46,269 nucleotides of DNA from UBA1234 sp964400015 (GTDB taxonomy: Bacteria; Bacillota; Clostridia; TANB77; UBA1234), in NCBI GenBank assembly GCA_964400015.1, contig CAYNRR010000011.1:1-46269 (forward strand). The letters run 5' to 3'. The notes under the pieces are model-generated. The model saw only the letters and a program-made list of their open reading frames with translations, did not search any database and was not told the DNA's origin. Shown here piece by piece: positions 37,413 to 45,276 of this stretch (positions are counted from its first letter, which is position 1; each line of letters opens with the position of its first letter). The position numbers were made by a program, and so were the translations under genes.

Positions 37413-38267
37413 ATGAAAAGGAAAGTAAAAGATTTTTCTCGGAGCGAAGTAAAAAACATTGCAATGTCATACGCGACAACGCCAGATGATTTCACTGCAA
37501 CGTATTTTTCGGCATTGTACAAAATTCCTCACGAACAAGTCTATGCCGTAATCAATCGAGCAGTAGTTGAATCGATGGTGCCTGTAAGCATTGTTAAGTT
37601 GATCGCAGCAAAATCTGGAAGAAACTCTACCAAGAATGGTAGATATGCAGGTAATTTCCAAACTTGCGAAAAGTATAAGCGACTCCTGGAACGGAGGGAA
37701 AAATTTGAATTCACCATTGAAAAGAAGGAGTATTATGCTATAGAATATGCAAATTCCGATTCGGCTGTTGACATGAAAGTCTTTTCTGACATTAACTGCA
37801 TGTCGAAGGCATTGTTGCAGAAAACTTTAGTAAGTGCTATCGTAGACAACATCGTAAGCGATGAAATCGTCAGAAAGCTTTACATAAAGGCTATGCAACA
37901 CAATCCGTCGTGGAAAGTCAAAAAGTTTTTTGAAACTCTGCAAGAACAGAGAAAAGAAAACAAGGAAGAAAAGAAGAAACGTGCTAAAGAGCGAAAAAAT
38001 CAGCAGGCTGCCAAAATTGAGGAGGATGAACTTATGGCTATGATTGAGGCATACATGCTGAATCCTGAAGACGAGGCCAAACGGAAAGAGTTGGAGTTTA
38101 TTCAAATGAGAATGGACTCTTATGGCATTCCAGATGAAGCTCAGGAGCAGTTAGCTTCTATCGAGGCTTCAAAACGAGAACACCTTCACGCAAAAGAATG
38201 CAAGCCCCCCACCGAATCTGAGTGCGAAGAATGTAGCGATGAGCAATTAACATTCTTCAAAGAATAA
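37413..38267 (+). CDS. Unknown protein inserted between rho and rpmE
   Basis: 284 residues. The N-terminal 70 residues (FSRSEVKNIAMSYATTPDDF, YKIPHEQVYAVINRAVVES) are compatible with a helix-turn-helix. A middle region (about 80-170) is mixed, then a long, basic, charged helix (EQRKENKEEKKKRAKERKNQ), and a C-terminal segment with CEECSDEQ. No membrane or signal segment. No family recognised. AGGAGGT (37397-37403) is 9 nt before ATG 37413. G/C and CGN-rich codons (26 of 60 at 37981-38040) set it apart; it interrupts the conserved rho-rpmE pair. Confidence 0.75.
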   Translation: MKRKVKDFSRSEVKNIAMSYATTPDDFTATYFSALYKIPHEQVYAVINRAVVESMVPVSIVKLIAAKSGRNSTKNGRYAGNFQTCEKYKRLLERREKFEFTIEKKEYYAIEYANSDSAVDMKVFSDINCMSKALLQKTLVSAIVDNIVSDEIVRKLYIKAMQHNPSWKVKKFFETLQEQRKENKEEKKKRAKERKNQQAAKIEEDELMAMIEAYMLNPEDEAKRKELEFIQMRMDSYGIPDEAQEQLASIEASKREHLHAKECKPPTESECEECSDEQLTFFKE

Positions 38268-38281
38268 AATACAAAAAATGG

Positions 38282-38312
38282 AAAAGGTAGCTTTTTATAG
38301 GCTACCTTTTTT
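38282..38312 (+). terminator. Intrinsic terminator of the 37413 gene
   Basis: AAAAGGTAGC (38282-38291) with GCTACCTTTT (38301-38310) and T-run. Confidence 0.9.
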
Positions 38313-38352
38313 CATATATAAAAGCAAAGTCTAATTTTTAGGCGAAATAGTA

Positions 38353-38381
38353 TTGCAAATAAAAAATAAATGTGCTATCAT
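38353..38381 (+). promoter_or_regulatory. Promoter of rpmE
   Basis: TTGCAA (38353-38358), a 17-nt spacer, and TATCAT (38376-38381) preceded by TGc. Confidence 0.65.
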
Positions 38382-38449
38382 ATATGAGCGTGAGTTAGTG
38401 TAAATAATAATAAATATACATATGCAGTAATAAAAGAGAGGTGAAAGTA

Positions 38450-38653
38450 ATGAAACAAGGAATACATCCAGAATACAAAGAAGCAACAATTAAATGTGGT
38501 TGCGGAAACGTAATTAAAGTAGGTTCAACAAAGGAAAATATGTCTGTCGAAGTTTGTTCAAAATGTCATCCATTCTATACAGGTAACCAAAAATACCAAG
38601 CTACAGGTGGAAGAATCGAACAATTCAAGAAAAAATATGGTATCAAAGACTAA
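38450..38653 (+). CDS. rpmE: Ribosomal protein L31 (zinc-type)
   Basis: 67 residues. Four cysteines C16, C18, C36 and C39 (IKCGCGN, VCSKCHPFYTG) mark the zinc-binding C+ form; no C- paralogue is in the window. The start is ATG 38450 after AGAGAGGTG; an upstream in-frame GTG at 38441 overlaps that site. Normally adjacent to rho. Confidence 0.95.
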   Translation: MKQGIHPEYKEATIKCGCGNVIKVGSTKENMSVEVCSKCHPFYTGNQKYQATGGRIEQFKKKYGIKD

Positions 38654-38671
38654 TTTTGAATCTAGTGAAGT

Positions 38672-38699
38672 AAGCAGGGCTATTGGTCCTGCTTTTTTT
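38672..38699 (+). terminator. Intrinsic terminator after rpmE
   Basis: AAGCAGG (38672-38678) with CCTGCTT (38688-38694), then T-run. Confidence 0.9.
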
Positions 38700-38720
38700 C
38701 GTATAACTAATATAAGTTAA

Positions 38721-38750
38721 TTGCAAATAAATATTAAAGTAGTATATAAT
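38721..38750 (+). promoter_or_regulatory. Promoter of the DUF1385-prmC-whiA-hemW operon
   Basis: TTGCAA (38721-38726), an 18-nt spacer, and a perfect TATAAT (38745-38750). Confidence 0.65.
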
Positions 38751-38771
38751 GTTTTACGAGGTGAATTTTAA

Positions 38772-39695
38772 ATGAGCGAAAAGAAAATAACATCAATAGG
38801 GGGACAAGCGATAATAGAAGGAGTAATGATGAGAGGTCCTCATAAAATGGCTATGGCTGTTAGAAAATCTGATGGTGAAATTGTAATAGAAGAAAAAGAT
38901 GTAAAAAAGCATCCTATAATTGGTAAACTTCCTATTATTAGGGGAGTAGTTTCATTTTTTAGTTCCTTGATTATAGGAATTCAAGCAATAAATTTTTCAG
39001 CAAAATTTTTTGATGTAGAAGATGAAAATGAAAAGAAAAAGCAAAAGGAAAAAGAATCTCAAGAAGAAGCTTTCCCAGCGTGGGCAATGGCTATTTCAGT
39101 GGTAAGTGCACTTGCAGTTAGTATAGGACTTTTTGTTTTGCTACCTAATTTCTTGGCAAACCATATTGTAACTAATAAAGAAGAAAATGTATTATTATAT
39201 AATTTGGTAGAAAGCACTACTAAATTGGTAATATTTTTTGCATATATATTATTAGTTTCAAAAATGAAAGATATGCAAAGATTATTTCAATACCACGGAG
39301 CAGAACATAAAACTATATTCTGTTACGAAAATGGCGAAGAACTAACAGTAGAAAATGTAAAAAAATATAGCAGATTTCATCCGAGATGTGGTACTAGTTT
39401 CTTGTTGTTTGTTATGATTATAAGTGTTATTGTACATATGTTTTTAGGTGTTTATGAAAATGGTTGGTTAAACGCAGGTCTAAGACTATTATGCTTACCA
39501 ATTATTGCAGGTGTTTCTTATGAAATAATAAAATTTGCAGGTAAGAGTAAAAATAAATACGTAATGCTTTTAAATAAACCGGGTCAATGGCTTCAAAGAT
39601 TTACAACAAATGAGCCAGATGACAGTCAAATAGAAGTAGCAATAACTTCTTTAAAAGCAGTAATACCTGAAAATTCAGAAGATGATAAATGGTAA
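38772..39695 (+). CDS. yqhQ: DUF1385 membrane protein (YqhQ-like)
   Basis: 307 residues. N-terminal GGQAIIEGVMMRGPHKMAMA motif, membrane helices in the middle and C-terminal part, and YHGAEHKTIFCYENGEEL and SRFHPRCGTSFLLFVMIIS with conserved His and Cys, all typical of DUF1385. Function unknown; in many Bacillota it lies beside rpmE, prmC and prfA. GAGGTG before ATG. Confidence 0.88.
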   Translation: MSEKKITSIGGQAIIEGVMMRGPHKMAMAVRKSDGEIVIEEKDVKKHPIIGKLPIIRGVVSFFSSLIIGIQAINFSAKFFDVEDENEKKKQKEKESQEEAFPAWAMAISVVSALAVSIGLFVLLPNFLANHIVTNKEENVLLYNLVESTTKLVIFFAYILLVSKMKDMQRLFQYHGAEHKTIFCYENGEELTVENVKKYSRFHPRCGTSFLLFVMIISVIVHMFLGVYENGWLNAGLRLLCLPIIAGVSYEIIKFAGKSKNKYVMLLNKPGQWLQRFTTNEPDDSQIEVAITSLKAVIPENSEDDKW

Positions 39696-39711
39696 TTGGA
39701 GTATGATGTAA

Positions 39712-40518
39712 ATGCTAGTGAGAGAAGCTTTAAAAAATGGTAAAAAAATATTGATTGAAAACGATGTAGACGAACGTGAAGCAAGACTATTACTTGCACA
39801 TGCAATGAATATTGTTTCGAGTGAATTGATAAAATATGAAACTTGTACCGAAGGAGATTACTATAGATATATTCAGTATTTAAACAGACGTATCGCAGGT
39901 GAACCTTTTGCGTATATTACCGGCGAAAAAGAATTTATGAAATTAAAATTTTTAGTAAATAAAAACGTACTAATTCCTAGAGAAGATACTGAAATCTTGG
40001 TACTAGAAGCAATAAAACAATGCAAGAAGAAAATTTTAGATTTATGTACAGGTAGTGGTTGTATTGCTATTAGTTTAGCTAAATATCTTCAAACAGCTGA
40101 AATAGATGCTTCAGACATTAGCATAAGAAGTTTAAGTGTTGCTAAAAAAAACGCTGTTTTAAATAATGCAAATGTTAATTTTATCAGATCAAATTTGTTT
40201 GAAAACATACAGGATAAATATGAAATGATTGTATCTAATCCACCATACATAAAAACAAAAGACATCGATGCTTTGCAAAAAGAAGTGAAAAAAGAACCAA
40301 AACGTGCTTTAGATGGTGGAGCATCAGGATTAGAATTTTACGACAAAATTTTAAAAGAAGCTAAAGAATATTTAACGCAGGATGGTATCATTTTATTTGA
40401 AATAGGATACGACCAAGCCCAGGACGTAATGGAATTAGCTAAAAAATATGAATATAAGAAAGCCAGAAAAATAAAAGACTTAAGTGGTAATGATAGAGTT
40501 ATAATTGTTGAGAGGTGA
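39712..40518 (+). CDS. prmC: PrmC, release factor glutamine methyltransferase
   Basis: 268 residues: N-terminal helical domain (ARLLLAHAMNI), then a Rossmann SAM-methyltransferase domain with ILDLCTGSGCIAISLAKY and the catalytic NPPY in IVSNPPYIKTKDI. It methylates the GGQ glutamine of release factors. The partner prfA, usually next door, is not here. The last bases contain the ribosome binding site of whiA. Confidence 0.94.
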   Translation: MLVREALKNGKKILIENDVDEREARLLLAHAMNIVSSELIKYETCTEGDYYRYIQYLNRRIAGEPFAYITGEKEFMKLKFLVNKNVLIPREDTEILVLEAIKQCKKKILDLCTGSGCIAISLAKYLQTAEIDASDISIRSLSVAKKNAVLNNANVNFIRSNLFENIQDKYEMIVSNPPYIKTKDIDALQKEVKKEPKRALDGGASGLEFYDKILKEAKEYLTQDGIILFEIGYDQAQDVMELAKKYEYKKARKIKDLSGNDRVIIVER

Positions 40519-40523
40519 GTAAA

Positions 40524-41474
40524 ATGTCATTTTCATCTGAATTAAAGGAAGAACTTGCAAAAGTTAATGTACATAGTAATGAATGCTGCAAACTTGCAGA
40601 ACTTGCAGGTTGTATAATTTCAAATTGCAATGTTATAAGATTAAAAAATAAATTTGTTTTGAGAATGATAACTGAAAGCTCTTCATCAATTAGAAGAATG
40701 TATAATGCGTTTAAAAAATTATATGATATAACACCTATTACTAATATTGAAAAAGAAAAGCAAAGCGAAGGCAAGGAAGTTGTATATGAACTTATAATTG
40801 AAGACGATGCTGATTTGAAAAAAATATTTAATGACGCTGCAATGTTTAATATCGATGTTAATTTAGAACTTATTATAGATGATCATGGAAAAATTAAAGA
40901 AAAAGAATGTTGTATGAAATCTTTTTTAAGAGGAGTGTTTTTAGGCACAGGCTCTATTATGGAACCAAACTTAGGAAATCACTTAGAAATAGTTTTAACA
41001 AGTGAGCAAAATGTGAATTATATAAATTCTGTATTGGCTGAATTCGGAATTTCAGCAAAGATGATGAAAAGAAAAAAGACATTTGTGATATATTTAAAGG
41101 ATGCAGAATCTATATCAGATTTCTTACGAATAATTGGCTCTAATAAAGGAATTATTGCTTTCGAACAAATAAAAGTTGAAAAAGAATATCGAAATAATAT
41201 GAATAGAAAAATAAATTGTGAAGTAGCCAATATTGATAAAACTGCAGTGGCTGCATCAGAGCAATTGAAAGATATAATGCTATTAAAAGAAAAGAAAAAA
41301 TTCGCCAAGCTATCATCAAATTTAAAGCAGATAGCAAATTTTAGAATAAAATATCCAGAAGCAAGTTTAGAAAAAATAGGTTCATTACTCGAACCACCAC
41401 TTAGTCGTTCAGGAGTCAGTCATCGTTTTAAGAAAATAAAGGATCTTGCAAATGAGGTAAGAGAAAATGGTTAA
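40524..41474 (+). CDS. whiA: WhiA, DNA-binding cell-division regulator
   Basis: 316 residues: an N-terminal LAGLIDADG-like fold (KLAELAGCIISNCNV, FLRGVFLGTGSIMEP) and a C-terminal helix-turn-helix (SLEKIGSLLEPPLSRSGVSH). In Bacillus it affects division and chromosome segregation. ATG 40524 is 6 nt after AGAGGTG; the in-frame GTG at 40515 is inside the site. Usually found with yvcJ and yvcK, absent here. Confidence 0.93.
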   Translation: MSFSSELKEELAKVNVHSNECCKLAELAGCIISNCNVIRLKNKFVLRMITESSSSIRRMYNAFKKLYDITPITNIEKEKQSEGKEVVYELIIEDDADLKKIFNDAAMFNIDVNLELIIDDHGKIKEKECCMKSFLRGVFLGTGSIMEPNLGNHLEIVLTSEQNVNYINSVLAEFGISAKMMKRKKTFVIYLKDAESISDFLRIIGSNKGIIAFEQIKVEKEYRNNMNRKINCEVANIDKTAVAASEQLKDIMLLKEKKKFAKLSSNLKQIANFRIKYPEASLEKIGSLLEPPLSRSGVSHRFKKIKDLANEVRENG

Positions 41475-42555
41475 TTATATTTATGTTCATATTCCGTTTT
41501 GTAAACAAAAATGTTTATACTGTGACTTCAATTCTTTTCAAAATAAAGAATACATAATAGAAGAATACATGGAAGCTTTGTACAAAGAATGTGCAAAGTT
41601 TTCTTTTGATGAAAAAATAAAAACAATTTATATAGGTGGTGGAACGCCATCATTTATAGATTCAAAATATATAGTTAAACTTCTAAAGCTATTGCCAAAA
41701 GCAGAAGAGATAACCGTAGAGATGAACCCATGTACAGTAACATATGAAAAGTTGATAGATTATAAAAAAGCAGGGGTAAATAGAATCAGTATTGGTTTAC
41801 AAACAACAAATGATGAAATTTTAAAACTGATTGGACGTGTGCATACTTTCGACGAATTTAAAAATGCTTATAACTTAGTAAAAAAAGCAGGTTTTGAAAA
41901 TGTAAATGTTGATTTAATGTTTGGACTTCCAAATCAAATACTAGAAGATGTGAAAAAAAGTTTAGAGTATTTGATTCAAATAAAACCAACACATATATCG
42001 TGCTATTCACTGATACTACATAAAAACATTTTTGAAAATTTGCCATCAGATGATGAAGAACGAGAAATGTATTACTTAATAAAGAAAATGCTAAAAAAAT
42101 CAGGGTATACCCAATATGAAATTTCTAATTTTGCACAAACTATTTATGAATCAAAGCATAATTTAGCATATTGGAATCAAGAAGAATACATAGGTCTAGG
42201 TGCTGGGGCAAGTTCGTATTATAATGGCGAAAGATATACAAATGAATGGAATATAGAACAATATATTTCAAAAATAAATGAAAATAAAGAAATAAGAAAC
42301 ATAGAAGAAATTGAAGATAATGATAGCAAACTTAGAGAATACATAATATTAAGACTAAGACTTATGGAAGGTGTTTGCATTGAAAAAACAGAAGAAAAAT
42401 TTAATATAAATATAAATGAAAAATTCAAAAAAGAAATTGAAAAATTAAAAAACTTTGAATTGATATGCTTTGAAACTATTGAAAATAAAACATATATGAA
42501 ACTTACAGATAAAGGAATGGATCTGGCAAATCAAGTTTGGGAAGAATTTATATAA
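41467..42555 (+). CDS. hemW: HemW-like radical SAM heme chaperone
   Basis: 362 residues. The cluster motif CxxxCxxC sits at C12, C16 and C19 (PFCKQKCLYCDF), with the SAM segment IYIGGGTPSF, RISIGLQTTNDEILKLIGR and a C-terminal HemN-like domain (YEISNFAQTIYESKHNLAYW). HemW is thought to insert heme into respiratory enzymes and is distinct from the true coproporphyrinogen oxidase HemN. Overlaps the end of whiA. Confidence 0.9.
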   Translation: MVNYIYVHIPFCKQKCLYCDFNSFQNKEYIIEEYMEALYKECAKFSFDEKIKTIYIGGGTPSFIDSKYIVKLLKLLPKAEEITVEMNPCTVTYEKLIDYKKAGVNRISIGLQTTNDEILKLIGRVHTFDEFKNAYNLVKKAGFENVNVDLMFGLPNQILEDVKKSLEYLIQIKPTHISCYSLILHKNIFENLPSDDEEREMYYLIKKMLKKSGYTQYEISNFAQTIYESKHNLAYWNQEEYIGLGAGASSYYNGERYTNEWNIEQYISKINENKEIRNIEEIEDNDSKLREYIILRLRLMEGVCIEKTEEKFNININEKFKKEIEKLKNFELICFETIENKTYMKLTDKGMDLANQVWEEFI

Positions 42556-42587
42556 AAAAAGAGTGATTAAAAATCACTCTTTTTTTT
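42555..42587 (+). terminator. Intrinsic terminator after hemW
   Basis: GAGTGATT (42561-42568) with AATCACTC (42572-42579), flanked by A and T runs. Confidence 0.92.
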
Positions 42588-42695
42588 GTAGTGGCAGATA
42601 AAAACTTTTTTGAAAGAAGAGCAGATAACAAGTACTTAAATGATAAATGTTACTAGAAAAACTAGAGTAAGAACAACAAATTATGCAGATAATAC

Positions 42696-42724
42696 TTGAA
42701 CAGAATAAATATATTTGATACTAT
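42696..42724 (+). promoter_or_regulatory. Promoter of the 42849 leader
   Basis: TTGAAC (42696-42701), a 17-nt spacer, and TACTAT (42719-42724) preceded by TGa. Predicted start near 42731, leaving a leader of about 118 nt. The stretch 42588-42695 holds nothing I can name. Confidence 0.55.
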
Positions 42725-42769
42725 GTGTGTAGTGTTTTTAAGAACCTCGGATTTTCAGCGTGGCAAAAA

Positions 42770-42824
42770 GTGGCATATTACTTAGCGTTATTGCTAGGTC
42801 AATGATGCTAAATAAATATGCCAC
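42770..42824 (+). promoter_or_regulatory. Long imperfect hairpin in the leader
   Basis: Outer stem GTGGCATATT (42770-42779) with AATATGCCAC (42815-42824), a perfect 10 bp. Inner stem TTAGCGTTATT (42782-42792) with AATGATGCTAA (42801-42811), 11 bp with two G-T pairs. Internal loop 2x3 nt, apical loop of 8 nt. No T-run, so it is not a terminator. Confidence 0.7.
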
Positions 42825-42848
42825 AGGCAGAAAAGAGGTGCGACAGCT

Positions 42849-43025
42849 ATGGTGGAGTTAAGTCTTAAATTAGGAGACGAAGAAACCAATATGCTGGAAT
42901 CAGCAGTATTTGTTAACAGTCTAACTAATTTAATGCAATGGTTTTTCTTTATAATTGTTGCTATAAACGTAACAAAATACATAAAGAAAAAGAATGCTAA
43001 CTCAGCGACGAAAAAGCATTCTTAA
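42849..43025 (+). CDS. 58-residue single-helix membrane protein
   Basis: Residues about 30-43 (WFFFIIVAINV) make a membrane helix, with an acidic N-terminus (KLGDEETNMLES) and a Lys-rich C-terminus (YIKKKNANSATKKHS). AGAGGTG (42834-42840) is 8 nt before ATG 42849; an internal ATG at residue 15 is a possible second start. A UUCG-capped terminator follows. Small size, one helix and a structured leader resemble type I toxins or holin-like peptides, but no family can be named. Confidence 0.65.
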   Translation: MVELSLKLGDEETNMLESAVFVNSLTNLMQWFFFIIVAINVTKYIKKKNANSATKKHS

Positions 43026-43035
43026 AACACCAAAG

Positions 43036-43059
43036 GAAGAGCTTCGGCTCTTCTTTTCA
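43036..43059 (+). terminator. UUCG tetraloop terminator
   Basis: GAAGAGC (43036-43042), loop TTCG, GCTCTTC (43047-43053), then TTTT. Confidence 0.8.
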
Positions 43060-43184
43060 TTATATGATTACTTATATCATATTATTATCATTTGTCAATG
43101 AATGTAACAAAATTATCATGCTTTTATTACAATCTTGTAACATTATATTAACATAAAATCAAATAAAAATCAACTTAAAGCTAG

Positions 43185-43213
43185 AACACTTTTCTAGAGA
43201 GTGTTATTTTTTT
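43185..43213 (+). terminator. Orphan terminator-like hairpin
   Basis: AACACT (43185-43190) with AGTGTT (43200-43205) then A and T7. No gene lies between the previous terminator (43059) and this one, so it ends either a short untranslated RNA or nothing. Confidence 0.45.
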
Positions 43214-43221
43214 ATACAAAA

Positions 43222-43255
43222 AAGCTACTTTAAAGATTTCTCTTCAAAATAGCTT
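43222..43255 (-). terminator. Terminator of tRNA-Trp
   Basis: Imperfect stem (43222-43236 with 43241-43255); on the minus strand the hairpin ends with T6, right after the tRNA. Confidence 0.75.
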
Positions 43256-43259
43256 CTAA

Positions 43260-43333
43260 TGGCAGGGGTGGAAGGAATCGAACCCTCCTCTGGAGTTTTG
43301 GAGACTCTTATTCTACCGATGAACTACACCCCT
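43260..43333 (-). tRNA. tRNA-Trp (anticodon CCA)
   Basis: On the minus strand: acceptor AGGGGTG with CACCCCT, D-arm GTAGTTCATCGGTAGAAT, anticodon loop CTCCAAA, T-arm GGGTTCGATTC, and encoded CCA. 74 nt. The anticodon stem has an A-C mismatch at its outermost pair (27-43), the other four pairs being intact. Confidence 0.95.
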
Positions 43334-43351
43334 ACGTCAAATGACTTTTTA

Positions 43352-43380
43352 AGTTTAGCATAAAAAATTAAACAATGCAA
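43352..43380 (-). promoter_or_regulatory. Promoter of tRNA-Trp
   Basis: On the minus strand: TTGCAT (43375-43380), a 17-nt spacer, and TAAACT (43352-43357) preceded by TGc. Confidence 0.6.
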
Positions 43381-43407
43381 TCTTTTTCTTAAAAAATAAA
43401 TAAAATA

Positions 43408-43436
43408 TTGCAATATTAAAAATAATAATATAATAT
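43408..43436 (+). promoter_or_regulatory. Promoter of the CBM protein
   Basis: TTGCAA (43408-43413), a 17-nt spacer, and TAATAT (43431-43436). A TATAAT at 43429 would need a 15-nt spacer. Divergent from the tRNA promoter. Confidence 0.5.
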
Positions 43437-43472
43437 ATTAGAAGATAAGTTATACAAAGGAGATTGGTGGAA

Positions 43473-43886
43473 ATGGTTAAAAAGATTACCGAACAGACTT
43501 TTGAAGTAAAATACACAGGAATATTGTCAGATGCTGAAAATGTATTTTTGCACTATGGTTATTCAAATTGGGAAAACGTATCAGAAAGTAAAATGAGAAA
43601 ATTAAAATCAGGTTATAAAACAGAAATAACAATGCCTGTCGATGCAGAACTTAATTTTTGCTTTAGAGATGCTGAGGGAGCTTGGGACAACAATTATGGA
43701 AACGATTATTTCTTTACTCCAAATAGTGAGAGCACATACAGTTTTATTGAAGTAAAAGAAAAAAGTGTTAAAGCTGTTTCAACAACTACTAAAACTAGTA
43801 AAACAACTACGAAAACAGCTAGCACAAAAACGAGCCCAGCTACTATAAAAACAAAGGCTACTACAAAGTCTATAACAAAAAAATAA
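43473..43886 (+). CDS. CBM25/53-like carbohydrate-binding protein with Lys/Thr tail
   Basis: 137 residues. Residues 1-90 form one carbohydrate-binding domain of the CBM25/CBM53 (starch/glycogen) type: VFLHYGYSNWENVSESKM, MPVDAELNFCFRDAEGAWDNNYGNDYFF. The last 40 residues are low-complexity Thr/Lys/Ser repeats (TTTKTSKTTTKTASTKTSP). No signal peptide, so it is probably cytoplasmic and may bind glycogen made by GlgA. ATG 43473 is 9 nt after AAAGGAG; TTG 43464 touches the site. Confidence 0.7.
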   Translation: MVKKITEQTFEVKYTGILSDAENVFLHYGYSNWENVSESKMRKLKSGYKTEITMPVDAELNFCFRDAEGAWDNNYGNDYFFTPNSESTYSFIEVKEKSVKAVSTTTKTSKTTTKTASTKTSPATIKTKATTKSITKK

Positions 43887-43899
43887 AATAATTTGTAAA

Positions 43900-43934
43900 A
43901 TGCCAGCCTTTATAAATGGGTTGGCATAGTTTTT
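43900..43934 (+). terminator. Terminator of the CBM gene
   Basis: ATGCCAGCC (43900-43908) pairs with GGTTGGCAT (43919-43927, one G-T pair), then T5. Confidence 0.7.
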
Positions 43935-44044
43935 GTATAATGATAATGCTAAAATTTTTATTATACCCCAAATTTTAGATGTGGGATTTTAACTTTTATA
44001 ACGAAAGCCAGTGAATAATAAAAGAATAAAAACAATTAACAGTT

Positions 44045-44072
44045 TTGGCAAAAGAAATTATAACTATATAAT
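44045..44072 (+). promoter_or_regulatory. Promoter of the CYTH gene
   Basis: TTGGCA (44045-44050), a 16-nt spacer, and a perfect TATAAT (44067-44072). Confidence 0.6.
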
Positions 44073-44086
44073 ACGAGGAGAGATTT

Positions 44087-44596
44087 ATGAACGAAAATAT
44101 GCCATTAGAAATTGAAAAAAAATTTTTGATAAGGATGCCGGATTTAAAATGGATTAGAGAGAATACTAAATGCAAAGTAGCCAAAATTTCACAAACATAT
44201 TTGGGAAGAGAAAAAGATGGTTATGGCAATAGAGTTAGAAAGATGACTATAAATGGAGTGACAAAATTTTATCATACTTCTAAAAAAAGTCTTTCAGATA
44301 TGACTAGAATCGAACTAGAAAAAGAAATAACAAAAAATGAATATAATGGTTATTTAATGAAGAAGGTTAGGGGAAAAACGCTATATAAAACAAGGTATAT
44401 AGTATATATGAATAATTTAAAATATGAGATAGATATATATCCTTTTTGGCATGAAACAGCAATTCTTGAAATTGAATTGAAACATGAAAAACAAAAGTAT
44501 GAAATTCCTGATTTTATAGAAGTAATTGGAGATGTTACTGGAAATATTGATTATTCGAATAGTTCTTTGGCACGAAAATATTTTGGAAGCAAGTAA
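44087..44596 (+). CDS. CYTH domain protein (triphosphate tunnel metalloenzyme)
   Basis: 169 residues. The ExExK signature is EIEKKFLI (8-15). The alternating basic and acidic strands follow: NRVRKMTINGVTKFYHTSKK, RIELEKEIT and TRYIVYMNNLKYEIDIYPFW, AILEIELKHE. The family hydrolyses triphosphates or inorganic polyphosphate; the substrate is not known. GAGGAGAG before ATG. Confidence 0.85.
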   Translation: MNENMPLEIEKKFLIRMPDLKWIRENTKCKVAKISQTYLGREKDGYGNRVRKMTINGVTKFYHTSKKSLSDMTRIELEKEITKNEYNGYLMKKVRGKTLYKTRYIVYMNNLKYEIDIYPFWHETAILEIELKHEKQKYEIPDFIEVIGDVTGNIDYSNSSLARKYFGSK

Positions 44597-44673
44597 ATAT
44601 GTGGAAAGGAGAATATACATATTAATTTTAATTGAAAAATATAATTAAAATTGAATTTGTAGGTAGAAGTGAT

Positions 44674-45177
44674 ATGGATGAAAAAATGAAAAAGAGAAAG
44701 GATTATCTTTCTTGGGATGAATATTTTATGGCGATTGCTAAACTTTCTAGTATGCGAAGCAAAGACCCATCAACGCAGGTTGGTGCTTGCATAGTAAGTG
44801 CAGATAACAGGATATTATCAATAGGCTATAATGGAGCTCCTAACGGATTTGAAGATGATGAATTTCCGTGGGCAAGAGAGGGAGAACCATTTAATACAAA
44901 ATATTTTTATGTATGTCATGCTGAAATGAATGCAATCTTGAACTTTAGAGGAAGCAGAAAAGATTTAGAAGGTGCAGAGATATATGTTGATCTTTTTCCT
45001 TGCAATGAATGTGCTAAAATTATTATTCAATCAGGAATAAAAGAGGTTAAGTATATATGTGATAAATATGCGGATACGGATGCTGTTAAGGCTTCTAAAA
45101 GAATGTTTGATAAGTGTGGTGTTAAGTATACTAGGTTGGATAAAATGGCAAATCTAAATATTGATGTAATGTTATAA
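44674..45177 (+). CDS. dCMP/cytidylate deaminase (ComEB-like)
   Basis: 167 residues. Zinc ligands in HAEMNAIL and FPCNECAKIII, with MRSKDPSTQVGACIVS, the hallmark of the deoxycytidylate deaminase family. It converts dCMP to dUMP for thymidylate synthesis. The start is uncertain: ATG 44674 (MDEKMKKRKDYLSWDEYF) matches family proteins, but only a weak GGTAGAAG precedes it. The good AAAGGAG near 44605 is too far away. An AT-rich hairpin (about 44622-44651) lies between. Confidence 0.88.
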   Translation: MDEKMKKRKDYLSWDEYFMAIAKLSSMRSKDPSTQVGACIVSADNRILSIGYNGAPNGFEDDEFPWAREGEPFNTKYFYVCHAEMNAILNFRGSRKDLEGAEIYVDLFPCNECAKIIIQSGIKEVKYICDKYADTDAVKASKRMFDKCGVKYTRLDKMANLNIDVML

Positions 45178-45276
45178 AGTTGTATAGTTCACAAAAAAGT
45201 TACAAAAATAATGCTTCAAAAAATAAAATTAAATAGTATACTATTTGGTAGTGATTTTGTAATTTGGGAGGAAAAA

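Noticed and set aside
42770..42824. Integron attC or transposon-end reading of the hairpin.
   Set aside because: No attC core sites and no recombinase nearby; the position in a leader fits RNA structure better.
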